A stretch of 64,000 nucleotides of DNA from Nitrospiraceae bacterium (GTDB taxonomy: Bacteria; Nitrospirota; Nitrospiria; Nitrospirales; Nitrospiraceae), in NCBI GenBank assembly GCA_019637075.1, contig JAHBWI010000004.1:457968-521967 (forward strand). Reading direction: 5' to 3'. Below the pieces are notes generated by a model, which saw nothing but the letters and a program-made list of their open reading frames with translations, was not told where the DNA came from and did not search any database. Below, one piece after another: positions 1-9,747 of this stretch (positions within the stretch are counted from its first letter, which is position 1; each line of letters starts with the position of its first letter). The translations under genes and the position numbers were made by a program.

Positions 1-235
1 GATTGGCCACCCAAGATCAGCAATTCCCAGGCCAGAAGCATGAAATCTAACCTATTGATTTTACAGGCCTAAAAGTGTGTCACTGGCGAACACTGCAGGA
101 AAAACCTATTCGCCTGTTCAATTTTGCCCGGTCACGTTCGAGACAAGTCTACTGCGGAGAGCCTGCCGTAAACTCGCAGGAAGCCCTTCGCGCACTGAAC
201 GCGTGTCATGAAGAGACCTGAACGAATGGGAATGA
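1..235. other. Non-coding left edge, downstream of asnB
   Basis: I see no convincing gene here. The stretch is less G+C-rich than the flanking coding DNA and lies just after the stop codon of the minus-strand asparagine synthase gene. No clear hairpin with a T tract was found, so I do not assign a terminator. Confidence 0.5.
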
Positions 236-2155
236 CTAGGCGACGGAGCGACGGGCGGTGACTGAAGTAAACCACTGCTCGTGCCAAAGCACGAGATTCA
301 GCAGGTTCCAAATTTTAAAACTGTTGAATCGCTTCTGGGTGCGAAGCGCGTGGAACAGCTGCTCGATCGCAGGCCGATTGAATCGTTCGGCGATGAGAGG
401 GCTGTCGAGGATACGAGGTTTGGCAAACTCTACCAAGCGCGGCGACAGCATGTTGGTGGCCGAGCCGCAAAATCCCCATTTCTTGCGGTCGATGATACTG
501 TCGGGAATGATGCCTCGTGCCGCCTCCTTCAAGATGTACTTCGGCCGACCATGCTTGTACTTCAATGCCGACGGGATGGAGAGCGCGAAGGCCACCAGAT
601 CTTCATCCAGGAACGGGACACGAGTTTCGATGGAATTGGCCATGCTCATCTTGTCGACCCGCATCAGCAGCAGTTCGGGTAGCCGATTCTTCAGTTCGAT
701 TTGGATAATGCGCGAGAGCGGGTCTCCCAGCTGCAAGGAATGCTCGAGCCGATCGATCCATCGACTCGAAGTTTCTTCCGACACGAATGCGGGCTTGAGC
801 AACGAGGATTTCTCGTTGTCCCAAAACGCGATGGCATTGCCAAGGAACAGCGGCTCGCCCTCGCCGGCTCGACGCAGCGCATCCTGGGTCTCGGCCGGAA
901 GAAAATATTTTCCTACCGCGTAGATCGACTGCCTCAAGAGACCCGGCATATGGAGGTAGGGTCGGTAGAGCTGTCGGTCCCACCCATCGAACAGATGATA
1001 CGTTTGGTACCCCGCAAAAATCTCATCACTCCCCTCGCCGACCTGGATCACAGGCGTCCCGGATTCCCGAGCTACGCGGGAGATGTAGTAGATGGGGACG
1101 CACACCGGATCCGCAACCGGCTCATCCTGCAAGCGAGCCATCTCGGGAAGGAATGCGATGAAGTCCCGGTCGTCGATCACGGCCTCGTGATGATGGGTCT
1201 TGAAATGGGTTGCAACCTGGCGCGCGTGCTCGAATTCATTGGTTGGATCATCTTTGATTCCGATCGAAAATGTCTCGACCGGTCGATCCAGCAGTTCGGC
1301 CATCAACGCGACGTTGAGCGAGGAATCGACCCCTCCGCTGAGAAACACCCCGAACGGGACATCCGATACCATCCGTCGTTTGACGGACTGCCGCAATAGC
1401 CGGCGAATCTCTTCGATGCATTCCTGTTCGCTCAAGTCCGTCGTCGCGGCTGAGTACGGCGCGGGATCCCAAAATCGATGCTGTTCCATCCGCCCTTGCC
1501 GATCCAGCGTGAGACAGCTGCCGGCTTCCAACTTCCGCACGTGCTCGAAAAAGGTGTAGGGGGCGGGAGCATTGGCAAACGTGAGGTAGTGATAGAGCGA
1601 CTCCTGGTGAATCTCTCGGGAGAAACCAGGCAAGGCCAACAGGGCCTTGATTTCAGACGCAAAGGCAAAAGCCCCCTGCTGGTCGACATAGTAGAGCGGC
1701 TTGACGCCGAGCGGATCGCGGACGAGGGTGAGGAGACCCTTGCGGACATCATAGAGCGCGAAGGCATACATGCCCCGAAGACGACGAAGACATTCCTCCA
1801 CTCCCCATTCCCTCGCGGCATAAAGGATGACCTCGGTATCCGACTGGGAACGAAACGATGCCTGCACCGAAGCAGGAAGTTGCCGGCGCAGTTCCTGGTA
1901 GTTGAAAATCTCCCCGTTAAAGACGATCCAATGGGAGCCATCGGCCGTGCTCATCGGTTGATGGCCGAGCGGCGACAAATCGATGATCGACAACCGTCGG
2001 TGGCCTAATGCCAGCAACCGTTCACCGTCGCGCAGGACGGTGACACCGGCATCGTCGGGTCCACGATGACGCATTTCGTCCCGCATGGCGACGACCGTAC
2101 GCTCGAGCAGGGCCGGGTCTCGATCGCGTGACAGGACCCCAACGATTCCACACAT
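236..2155 (-). CDS. asnB: Asparagine synthase (glutamine-hydrolysing) family amidotransferase
   Basis: This 639-residue protein has a class II glutamine amidotransferase domain (about residues 1-215), then an ATP-pyrophosphatase synthetase domain with the PP-loop SGGVDSS. I chose the ATG at 2155 because it gives MCGIVG: Cys2 must become the N-terminal nucleophile. A longer reading would bury it. A GGGGGAT-type ribosome site precedes the ATG. The gene is last in a run of glycan genes, 33 bp after the methyltransferase. Family knowledge: such AsnB copies in polysaccharide loci may amidate sugar acids rather than make free asparagine. Substrate here is unproven. Confidence 0.93.
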   Translation of the reverse strand: MCGIVGVLSRDRDPALLERTVVAMRDEMRHRGPDDAGVTVLRDGERLLALGHRRLSIIDLSPLGHQPMSTADGSHWIVFNGEIFNYQELRRQLPASVQASFRSQSDTEVILYAAREWGVEECLRRLRGMYAFALYDVRKGLLTLVRDPLGVKPLYYVDQQGAFAFASEIKALLALPGFSREIHQESLYHYLTFANAPAPYTFFEHVRKLEAGSCLTLDRQGRMEQHRFWDPAPYSAATTDLSEQECIEEIRRLLRQSVKRRMVSDVPFGVFLSGGVDSSLNVALMAELLDRPVETFSIGIKDDPTNEFEHARQVATHFKTHHHEAVIDDRDFIAFLPEMARLQDEPVADPVCVPIYYISRVARESGTPVIQVGEGSDEIFAGYQTYHLFDGWDRQLYRPYLHMPGLLRQSIYAVGKYFLPAETQDALRRAGEGEPLFLGNAIAFWDNEKSSLLKPAFVSEETSSRWIDRLEHSLQLGDPLSRIIQIELKNRLPELLLMRVDKMSMANSIETRVPFLDEDLVAFALSIPSALKYKHGRPKYILKEAARGIIPDSIIDRKKWGFCGSATNMLSPRLVEFAKPRILDSPLIAERFNRPAIEQLFHALRTQKRFNSFKIWNLLNLVLWHEQWFTSVTARRSVA

Positions 2156-2188
2156 CCCAGGTCTATCCCCCAAGTCAGATGACAATGA

Positions 2189-3058
2189 CTATTTTAGAAA
2201 TGCCCAGAGATGCCAGCCATAGCGCGCGGCCAAGGCACCTCGAACGCCTCGCGGTAGGAGCTTGAGAAAAGGCAATTGACGTTCATTGAGAAAGTGGACC
2301 CGGCTCTCCTCGAGCCGAAATTCGGGAAAATCCGCTGCGATCGTCGCGACGTCGTAGACTTTGGAATACGGATTCCCCGGCCCATCGGTGTTGCGCATCA
2401 TGAAGAGCGGATTCTGGAGGTAGCTCCACAGACCGAACTGTGCCGTATTTTCAAGATGGCCACGCAGCAAGGGATTTCTGATCATCCCGTCAAAGCCAAG
2501 ACGCGATGCGGCCGTGAGGCCGACCATCAGAAATCGACGGATCACGTTGATGCTGAGATGATAGTTGAGCGAGTTCTTGTGGTACATCATGATCGCCAAG
2601 CGACCGCCGGGCTTGAGTACCCGCCGGATCTCCCTACTGACTTCGCGGATCGGCGGAATATGGTGTAAGACCCCGTGGGAGTAGACCACATCGAAGGAAG
2701 CGTCCGGATAGGGAATGTCCGTGGCGCTCCCCTGCTTGACCGCCTGATACGGAAGACCGAACAACTGAAACCGGGTTTGGGCCCGGAACACGGCTTCCGC
2801 CGTGAGATCAAGACCGTGCCAGCGTCCGCCACGCTGGATGATTTGGGCACTATCCGCCGCTTGGCCGATCCCAATCTCCAGAACGTTCTTCCCCTTCAGG
2901 TTCAAGCGATCCAATTCCCCAAGAATATGGCCTTCGGTGCGATATCGAAAATCATCGTATCGCGTGAAGAACGTCGTCCATTCCCGATCTTTCCCCACCA
3001 ATGTTTCCCCGCAGGGGTTCGCGTCCCAAAAATGTTCGATGTCGCGAAGGGTGTTCAT
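2189..3058 (-). CDS. Class I SAM-dependent methyltransferase
   Basis: A 289-residue methyltransferase. The SAM-binding motif I reads VLEIGIGQAADS, the acidic motif II is GLDLT, and the post-motif SFDVVYSHGVLHHI is typical of Methyltransf_11/UbiE-like enzymes. Start choice: the ATG at 3058 overlaps the stop of the upstream glycosyltransferase as ATGA, favouring it over a start five codons earlier. The C-terminal 130 residues carry a hydrophobic patch that may bind a lipid or glycan acceptor. Context suggests methylation of a polysaccharide or its precursor. The acceptor cannot be read from sequence. Confidence 0.85.
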   Translation of the reverse strand: MNTLRDIEHFWDANPCGETLVGKDREWTTFFTRYDDFRYRTEGHILGELDRLNLKGKNVLEIGIGQAADSAQIIQRGGRWHGLDLTAEAVFRAQTRFQLFGLPYQAVKQGSATDIPYPDASFDVVYSHGVLHHIPPIREVSREIRRVLKPGGRLAIMMYHKNSLNYHLSINVIRRFLMVGLTAASRLGFDGMIRNPLLRGHLENTAQFGLWSYLQNPLFMMRNTDGPGNPYSKVYDVATIAADFPEFRLEESRVHFLNERQLPFLKLLPRGVRGALAARYGWHLWAFLK

Positions 3059-4233
3059 CGCTCGGTACTCCAATGATGAGAACTCATAGCCGACGGAGAC
3101 CCATGGTAATCCGAGTCACTCAACCGGGCAAACAGATCCGCCATTCTCGACGCGAAGGTTGCCATCGTATACTCACGCTCGAAACGGCGGCGGGCTTCTA
3201 TGGATAGCCGCCGTCGAAGCTCCCCATCTCGCATGAGACGCAAGACCCGTTCCGCAATTAGATCCGGGGCATTGGGAGGAACCACGTAGCCGGTGACACC
3301 TTCGAGGACCGTCTCACGGATACAGCCGCGATCGGTGGCCACGACCGGCAATCCGACACACATCGCTTCCAACACGGTGAGAGGTTGCCCCTCTTGCTGA
3401 ACGCCCGGAAATACAAACAGGTCTCCTGATGCGAGAAATCGCATTTTCTCCTCCCCAGTCAGGGGACCATGAAACGTCACCACCGATTCGAGTCCGAGTT
3501 GTGTCAGCCGTTTTCGAGCCTCCGCTTCGATTCCCACCCCCCACCAGGGGCCGGCGATATGACATTCAAACTGTGGATCATCACGCGCCACCACCGCAAG
3601 CGCATCCAACAGCACGAGCAGTCCCTTGGCTTTACTCAGGGTGGACAAGAAGAGAATACGGCAACGTTGATCCGCTGGGCGCGCCTGTCGCACGATAGGC
3701 GCGCAGCCATGCTCGGGAACCCCATTCGGGACCACGGCCACGTCGGTCACTTGTGCCCACCGCTCGAAGATCGGTCGAAGCATCTCCCCGAGCACGATGA
3801 ACTGACGCACGCGTCTAAACACCCAATCGACATAGCACCGAAACAGTCCTCCGCTGCTTGCGTAGACCTGCTCAAAATTTGCGCCGTGCAAATGGACGAC
3901 CACCGCGGTCCCCATAAAAAACGCAGGAACCATGAAGAAACTGTCGCGGAGAAAGCCGATTCTGCTTTGCGAGAGCGGCAGATAGGAAATCGACGGACGT
4001 TCAACGAGCAACGTCGCCACATGATGCAGCCACTGCCGGACAAACAACAGCACATCCCAGAGATCCGGTTGATCGACATGGGCGATGCCGCGCCGATCTG
4101 CCGTATCCAGATGTACGACCCGAAACCGTCCCGAAGGTAAAGAATCGAGCAGCACTTGGGTCGCGACGCTGACGCCATGGTGAGGCGGAGGCGTCGGTCC
4201 GATGATTTGGATGACGGGAATTGAAGTGGCCAT
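3055..4233 (-). CDS. Glycosyltransferase, GT4-like
   Basis: A 392-residue GT-B fold glycosyltransferase. The N-terminal half begins with a GPTPPPHHGVS glycine/proline-rich loop typical of GT4 donor/acceptor clefts. The C-terminal half carries GDLFVFPGVQQEGQPLTVLEAM, the family 4 EX7E-type nucleotide-sugar motif, then GLPVVATDRG. It probably adds one sugar to a lipid-linked repeat unit on the cytoplasmic face of the membrane. It is translationally coupled to the downstream methyltransferase and sits 8 bp after another GT gene. Sugar specificity is unknown. Confidence 0.9.
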   Translation of the reverse strand: MATSIPVIQIIGPTPPPHHGVSVATQVLLDSLPSGRFRVVHLDTADRRGIAHVDQPDLWDVLLFVRQWLHHVATLLVERPSISYLPLSQSRIGFLRDSFFMVPAFFMGTAVVVHLHGANFEQVYASSGGLFRCYVDWVFRRVRQFIVLGEMLRPIFERWAQVTDVAVVPNGVPEHGCAPIVRQARPADQRCRILFLSTLSKAKGLLVLLDALAVVARDDPQFECHIAGPWWGVGIEAEARKRLTQLGLESVVTFHGPLTGEEKMRFLASGDLFVFPGVQQEGQPLTVLEAMCVGLPVVATDRGCIRETVLEGVTGYVVPPNAPDLIAERVLRLMRDGELRRRLSIEARRRFEREYTMATFASRMADLFARLSDSDYHGSPSAMSSHHWSTER

Positions 4234-4241
4234 GAGTCAGG

Positions 4242-5405
4242 TCACGCCCTCGGTGACACCATCACGGTGCGCGCTTGTGTGGAACAACAGTCCTGCAGAA
4301 ATTCGACGATTCGGTCGGCGCTGGCTCGGCTATCACATGGAAGCACCCGGGCATAAGCCGCATCGATCATCGCGGTCCGCCGCTGCTCAGGGAGATCCAG
4401 CAGCCGCCGTACGGCCGCCGCCGATGCGTCGGGGTCGCGCGGGTCGATGCGATATCCGGTCACGCCGTCCTCGACCAGGTCCAATGTCGCCATCGCATGC
4501 ACCGAGGACACCGCGGGAACCCCTGCGGCCATGGCTTCACTCAACACAAGCCCGAAGGGATCGTAGAGCGTGTGAAAAATGAAGGCATCGCTGACGGCAA
4601 AATACGCCGGCAGGTCAGACGCCTGTACAAACCCTGCGAAATGAACATTGTCCCAGGCCCGTCGTCTGGCTTCTTCCTGATATCGGGCCCGGTCGCGTCC
4701 GTCGCCCGCGATCAGGAGCGAGGCCGTTGGATGGGTCCGAAGCAGCCGCTCATAGAGGTCAAACAGCTCCTGATACCCTTTCCGAGGAATGATCTGGCCG
4801 ATCGACAGCAGCACCGGCTTCGACAGTCCCGCCAAGCGATCACTCGTCTCCCGGCGCAATCGGGCTTCGGCGACGCGACGTCGCAGCCCCACGACGTCAA
4901 GCGGCATCGTTGCCGTGATCGCTCGGTCCGGCGGCGCGCCGTAGTGAATGAAGGCTTCCCGCGCATGGGAAGACTCCCCGATCGAACCGTCGGCATAGCG
5001 AATGAGCCAATGCCGCAACTGCCGACGAACGGCGGACGCATGCGCCCCGTCTTGCAGCGAGAGGTGGGCCCACTGGACGAATTTTCGCCGATGCAGTTTG
5101 CAATACCCGAATGCCGAAATGTTGGCCGCAGCGAATCCTGCGTTCAGCACCACGTCCGGGTTGAGGCGCCGCAACGCCGAGCCGACGCCGTAGTTGCAAT
5201 GGATCGCGACATCCGCATTCCATGGTCGCACGTGGAATCCCGGCAGAACCTCGACATGGAACGGCGCCGCCCCCATGGTCCACTGCCGATTTTCTTCTCG
5301 TTGAGCCATCAGCAGCACAGAGAATTCCTGCACGCGATCACGCATGGCCTCGAACAGCGGCAATCGGTACGGCGTCAGAATGTTGGTAAGAATCGTCAGT
5401 TTCAT
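4242..5405 (-). CDS. Glycosyltransferase, GT4-like
   Basis: A 387-residue GT-B glycosyltransferase starting MKLTILTNILTPYR, the usual GT4 opening strand and acceptor loop. The C-terminal Rossmann domain shows LLSIGQIIPRKGYQ, then SDAFIFHTLYDPFGLVLSEAMAAG, the EX7E motif region. It lies between a flippase gene and another GT in one minus-strand run, so it most likely assembles the repeat unit that the flippase exports. Donor and linkage cannot be deduced. Confidence 0.9.
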   Translation of the reverse strand: MKLTILTNILTPYRLPLFEAMRDRVQEFSVLLMAQREENRQWTMGAAPFHVEVLPGFHVRPWNADVAIHCNYGVGSALRRLNPDVVLNAGFAAANISAFGYCKLHRRKFVQWAHLSLQDGAHASAVRRQLRHWLIRYADGSIGESSHAREAFIHYGAPPDRAITATMPLDVVGLRRRVAEARLRRETSDRLAGLSKPVLLSIGQIIPRKGYQELFDLYERLLRTHPTASLLIAGDGRDRARYQEEARRRAWDNVHFAGFVQASDLPAYFAVSDAFIFHTLYDPFGLVLSEAMAAGVPAVSSVHAMATLDLVEDGVTGYRIDPRDPDASAAAVRRLLDLPEQRRTAMIDAAYARVLPCDSRASADRIVEFLQDCCSTQARTVMVSPRA

Positions 5406-5426
5406 GCGCTATGTTCCGTCGCGCTG

Positions 5427-6968
5427 TTACGCCCGAGCCGCCACCAGAGTTCGCACCTTCGTGACAAGGGCCCCCAGGGCCTGCTTGTCCTGTACTTCGA
5501 TCTTCAGACCGATCAAGACCGCGACGTAGACAAGGCCGGTCCCGATCGCCAGTGCAGGCCACCACGCGGTCATCATCGCTGGGCGGACGATCAACGCAAA
5601 CCCAGCGGCAACGGCACCGGCACAGAGGGGCTTGAGAAGGTGCTGCGTGAACGGATGGATACCATGCAGTCGCCACACTTGAGCGATCCGCAAGGCAACC
5701 CCCGCAACCTGGGAGATCGCCGCTCCGATCGCCGCGCCCCGCAACCCCCAGAACGGGATCAGCAGCGCGAACACCCCTATCGAGAAGAGTCCCATTCCCA
5801 CGGTGTTCCACATGACCAGACGAGAATGCCCGGCCATCAGAAGCAAGTTGTTCGGCGATCCACCCGCACTGCTCAAGAGTTGTCCCGCGGCCAAGATGCT
5901 CAGCACAAACCCGCCGGCGGCAAACTCAGGGCCAAACAGCGACAACATCTCCCGGTTGAAGACCGCCAGTACCACAAATAGGGGCATCGTGCACATCAAG
6001 ACCAACTTCGACGCAGTTTGGTAGAGGTGGCGAAGCCCGTCGATGTCGCCACGGGCGTGCATCTGTCCGAAAAACGGAGTCAACGACGCCTCCAAGGCGC
6101 CGAGGATCAACGCCAGCGCCGATGCGGTTTGGAACGCGGCTTGATACATCCCAATCTCTTGCGCGGTCGCCCAAGACCCAAGCATGAAAATGTCCGTGCG
6201 CGGCGTGACCACTCCGAAGAGAGCGGCCACCGCCAACGGGAGGCAATAGGCCAGAAATGCGCCGGTCCCCAAAAACCCACGGCGCCCACCTCGCCGGACC
6301 AGATTCGGCACGGACTTGCGAAGAAAATAGAAGGCCAGCACCAGGCTCGTGCTCAAGGTCAGCACTATGGCTCCCAGCACACCCGCCAACCCCCACCCGG
6401 CCCAGAGTAGCGTAGCAGCGAGCAGAAACTTCCCCACCGGCTCCCAGACGTAGCGCACCGCAATCAAGGGCCGCAGCGTCTGGTGGGCTTGCAGAACCGC
6501 AAGCAGCACGGCGGTGACTGCCGAGAGAGGAATCGCCCAAGCGAAGAGTGCCAGCACATTCGTCAGCCCCGGTTTGGCATAGAGCCGCTCACTGATGAGG
6601 GGTGCCAACCCCGCCAGGCAGATTGCGACAAGGACACTGGCAAGAACCGTCACGGCGATCGCTTGCAGGACAATATCTTCCACCCCTGCTAGCTCGTGAC
6701 GTTCCCGCCTCTCGGAAATGAAGCGCACCGTACCGGTTTCCGTTCCCATCGGAACCACCAGCACCAACGTGCTGAAAAATGTAAGTCCCAGCGCATAGAG
6801 GCCGAATTGCTCAGCTCCCAAGGTACGCGCGAGAAATACGCCGAACAGATAGTTGAGGCCGTTGCCGAATAGTGAAGCCAGCAAAACGGCAGAGCCCGCC
6901 ACGACGAGCTGCTCGGTACTCTGTTGGCTGGCCCCTGCGATTGTCTTGTCGGAACTATGCCCGCCCAC
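5427..6968 (-). CDS. Polysaccharide flippase, Wzx/MurJ-like (MOP superfamily)
   Basis: A 513-residue polytopic membrane protein with about 12-14 hydrophobic segments. The N-terminal motif LFGVFLARTLGAEQFGLYALG is typical of oligosaccharide flippases of the MOP exporter superfamily. These move undecaprenyl-linked repeat units across the inner membrane. The only good start is GTG at 6968, preceded by TTGGAG at a somewhat long distance. It is followed 21 bp later by a GT4 gene and preceded by a polymerase/ligase-type gene, the classic Wzx-Wzy arrangement. The C-terminal 70 residues contain an extra pair of membrane helices. Confidence 0.88.
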   Translation of the reverse strand: MGGHSSDKTIAGASQQSTEQLVVAGSAVLLASLFGNGLNYLFGVFLARTLGAEQFGLYALGLTFFSTLVLVVPMGTETGTVRFISERRERHELAGVEDIVLQAIAVTVLASVLVAICLAGLAPLISERLYAKPGLTNVLALFAWAIPLSAVTAVLLAVLQAHQTLRPLIAVRYVWEPVGKFLLAATLLWAGWGLAGVLGAIVLTLSTSLVLAFYFLRKSVPNLVRRGGRRGFLGTGAFLAYCLPLAVAALFGVVTPRTDIFMLGSWATAQEIGMYQAAFQTASALALILGALEASLTPFFGQMHARGDIDGLRHLYQTASKLVLMCTMPLFVVLAVFNREMLSLFGPEFAAGGFVLSILAAGQLLSSAGGSPNNLLLMAGHSRLVMWNTVGMGLFSIGVFALLIPFWGLRGAAIGAAISQVAGVALRIAQVWRLHGIHPFTQHLLKPLCAGAVAAGFALIVRPAMMTAWWPALAIGTGLVYVAVLIGLKIEVQDKQALGALVTKVRTLVAARA

Positions 6969-7131
6969 GCGACGTTGTCTCCAATTGCGACAATCCCCTG
7001 CACGTAGTCGAACGGATACTCACCTTCGACCAGTGCGTTCTCAGATCCCTACAGGAGTCTTCTCACATCGTCAAGGAAGAAGTCGTAGTCCGAACTTCTG
7101 AGCGCTGCCGGACAGCGCGGGGACGCGCGTG

Positions 7132-8490
7132 TCATCCGCCACGAGGGGCAGGGCGCGACACCAGGGGATAACGGAAGGTTTGCATCGGCGACGGCGGCGG
7201 TGGTTCAGGCACCTGGTCCGGCGCGGGAGTCGCGCGCGCACCGGCCAAACTCAAGGCCACGGCCGCTGCGTACCAATAGAACGCCGCATGAAATGTCGCC
7301 GGCGTGTAGACGACGGTCTCCCCGATGTTGGCAATCCCGAGAAAGACCACGCCGTACAACACAACCGGATGTCGACGATCGAGATCACTGCGCACAATCC
7401 GCCACAATGTGAGTGCCATGATCAGCACATAAAAGATAGCCCCAACCGCACCTGAGTCCAGCAAGGCCTGAACATAACCATTGTGCAGTGAAAATGTTTC
7501 TTTCTGAAGCAGGTCGACCTGCTCGCTGCCAAGCTCGCCGGTTCTGCCGTTTCGTGATGAGAAAAAGGCATGATGCCCGACCGTGTACCCGTACCCAAGC
7601 ACGGGCCGATCCCAGAAGCGATCCAGCGCCATGCTCCATACGGCTGTGCGGCCCGAGAGGTTTTCCAATGATTCGGCGCGCAACATCTTTGACTGTCCGA
7701 CGGCGGGAAGCTTCAACGGGACAAAGATCACCACCGCAATCGCGAGGACGGCTCCTACCGTCCCTCCCACGATGAGCCATCGCTTCTGCCTCACGTAGAA
7801 TACAGCGGTGATGATCAGCGCCACGATGGAGCCGATCCAAAAGCTTCGCGAGAGGGTCAGATACAGACAGAGCGACGCGGCGACCGCTCCGACGCCGCGA
7901 ATGATCCGGTTGGCCGGCGTGAAGGCACAGAGGCCGAGCAGGATTCCAGCTGCCGCCGCCACACCTGACGGTTTACCGAATAATCCTTTGAACCGATGTG
8001 CATTGTCCCAAGTCAAACGCTCGACCGTTTGGTCATACGCCAGCGCCGGCGATACTTTGTACAGTGCCAAACTTCCCAGGCACACCGCCAGAAGTGCATA
8101 CAGGGCCACACGCAATGCAGCTTGGTGTGCGGCTGGCTCCAGCGTGGCCCATTCCGCAAAGCTGATAAAGAACAGGCTCACAGCCAAGAGCGAAAACACT
8201 TGGAGGGTCACACGCATCGGATCGCTCGACACCAGAGCCGTCCAGGCCAGAACGCCGATGTAGGCGCCTATCAACCAATACCGGCGAATCGCTTCCGCCG
8301 TCCCCCGTGTCATGAACCACCACAGTCCGACGAGTAATGCGATGCCCTGCGACAGACTCCGCAGGACATACACGTCCCCGATCGGAACGGTATCCTTGAT
8401 CAGAAGGGCAAGAATGAGAAAGCCGAAAACAACAATCATCGCTCTGGTTCGAACCGACGGCTCATGATCGCGGCGCGCCGACGCGCGCAT
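7132..8490 (-). CDS. O-antigen ligase/polymerase-type membrane protein (WaaL/Wzy-like)
   Basis: A 452-residue integral membrane protein with about 10-12 hydrophobic helices. It has a large hydrophilic segment (about residues 245-320) that includes RPVLGYGYTVG and SLHNGYVQALLDSGAVG. That pattern, with an H-N-x-x-x-x-x-L motif in the main periplasmic loop, is characteristic of the Wzy_C/O-antigen ligase family. It would polymerise or ligate the repeat units exported by the neighbouring flippase. The start is uncertain: ATG at 8490 or ATG at 8439, neither with a strong ribosome site. A 163-bp gap separates it from the flippase gene. Confidence 0.85.
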   Translation of the reverse strand: MRASARRDHEPSVRTRAMIVVFGFLILALLIKDTVPIGDVYVLRSLSQGIALLVGLWWFMTRGTAEAIRRYWLIGAYIGVLAWTALVSSDPMRVTLQVFSLLAVSLFFISFAEWATLEPAAHQAALRVALYALLAVCLGSLALYKVSPALAYDQTVERLTWDNAHRFKGLFGKPSGVAAAAGILLGLCAFTPANRIIRGVGAVAASLCLYLTLSRSFWIGSIVALIITAVFYVRQKRWLIVGGTVGAVLAIAVVIFVPLKLPAVGQSKMLRAESLENLSGRTAVWSMALDRFWDRPVLGYGYTVGHHAFFSSRNGRTGELGSEQVDLLQKETFSLHNGYVQALLDSGAVGAIFYVLIMALTLWRIVRSDLDRRHPVVLYGVVFLGIANIGETVVYTPATFHAAFYWYAAAVALSLAGARATPAPDQVPEPPPPSPMQTFRYPLVSRPAPRGG

Positions 8491-8558
8491 TTCGCACTAT
8501 GCCATGGGAGGCAGGAGCAGAGGAAGGCTTTCCCTAGTTTTGTCGCCCGACCGCAGAG

Positions 8559-9722
8559 TCAACGCACCAGCAAGCCCGTTGGGGAGGTCAGGCCGGAGGC
8601 CGCAGCGCGCACCCACCGAGGTTTGGCCGGAGAACGGAATGGTCCGCTCCGCAACGCCTCGATTTGTTCGTCGTTCAAGAGGCTGTACAGGTATAGCCCA
8701 ACACCATTGTCCTGTCCGATTTGTCGGCTTTGAGAAATCAGGGAGGCGACCTTGGCAGGGTCACTGGACACCGACACACGCTTTGGCCCAATGGAATCAT
8801 AGTTGCCGCAGAGAACGACATAGGCCCCGGGCCGTTTCATCGTCCGTTGCAACTTACGGATCTCGCTCCAGTTCGGATCGTCCGGATAGTGCATCGCGTA
8901 GATGACGTCGATAAGCCCCTCGTCGGCCCACTTGATGCTGTCCTGGCCTTGCACATACAGGTTGGGATGGCCTGGGTGGGCACAGACGCTGATGAGCATC
9001 TGCTTACGGTGCTGGCGCACATGGTTTGAAACGCGGCGCACGATGTCGATCACGGCCTGTTCATTCCAAGCCGCCAAGGCATTGCGAGCCTCTGTGGAAT
9101 AGCCGTAGCTGAGGCGGTCGAGGTTCAGATTCCGGTCCGTCTGCCGGCGATACGCCTGGCTACAGGCGTCGCTCTGGCAAATCGAGACGCTTCGGATGTA
9201 ATCAAGGTTCACGCCCTGAACCGGGTAGCGATTGAGGCATTCCAGGATCAGATCGGTAATAAACGTGCGGAACTCGGGCCGGTGAATGTCGAAGGCGGCC
9301 TCCGGCGTGCCTGGGCCGTAGAACTGAGGAAAGAACTCCCGCTGCCGCTGCACGACCGTAAACCAAGGATGCACTTCAATCTGGTATTGAGCGGCAATTT
9401 CGACCAGCTTTCCCAGCGGATCGAATGATGAATTCCAGCGGGCCATCTCCTCCAAACGATAGTTGTCCCAAGGCGCGAGGGTCGAGGGCCAACTGGTCCC
9501 GCGACCATGCCACACACAGGGCATCAACACATTGAACCCGGCCTGCTTCATGCGTTCGCACACACTGTGCGCCGCGCTATCGGTCACCCAACTCAAGCTC
9601 TCATCGAAGATGGCCCGGCTTTCGGCCGTCTCCTGCGCCTGGAGGATTCTAGGCAGCGTGGGGATCAGGGCCGATGCCAGGCAGGCGCCTGAGAGTTGAA
9701 GAAATTTCCGACGTGACAACAT
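8559..9722 (-). CDS. Tat-exported family 10-type glycoside hydrolase-like protein (GHL10/DUF187-like)
   Basis: A 387-residue secreted protein. It starts at ATG 9722, eight bases after a strong GAGGAG site; a longer reading would overlap the upstream gene and push the signal away from the N-terminus. The N-terminus is a twin-arginine signal (SRRKFLQLSGA, then a hydrophobic stretch). The body looks like a TIM barrel, with HPWFTVV, GVNLDYIR (conserved Asp at a strand end) and DVIYAMHYPDD, as in GHL10/DUF187 putative glycoside hydrolases. It sits in the polysaccharide locus, so it may trim or modify the exported polymer. Substrate unknown. Confidence 0.82.
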   Translation of the reverse strand: MLSRRKFLQLSGACLASALIPTLPRILQAQETAESRAIFDESLSWVTDSAAHSVCERMKQAGFNVLMPCVWHGRGTSWPSTLAPWDNYRLEEMARWNSSFDPLGKLVEIAAQYQIEVHPWFTVVQRQREFFPQFYGPGTPEAAFDIHRPEFRTFITDLILECLNRYPVQGVNLDYIRSVSICQSDACSQAYRRQTDRNLNLDRLSYGYSTEARNALAAWNEQAVIDIVRRVSNHVRQHRKQMLISVCAHPGHPNLYVQGQDSIKWADEGLIDVIYAMHYPDDPNWSEIRKLQRTMKRPGAYVVLCGNYDSIGPKRVSVSSDPAKVASLISQSRQIGQDNGVGLYLYSLLNDEQIEALRSGPFRSPAKPRWVRAAASGLTSPTGLLVR

Positions 9723-9747
9723 CGTGGCGCTCCTCATTGAGAAAGAG

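Noticed and set aside
4275..5981. A 568-codon open frame on the plus strand
   Set aside because: It is antisense to a clear GT4 and flippase, is rich in Arg/His/Gln with no domain, and has no ribosome site; a shadow of G+C-rich coding.
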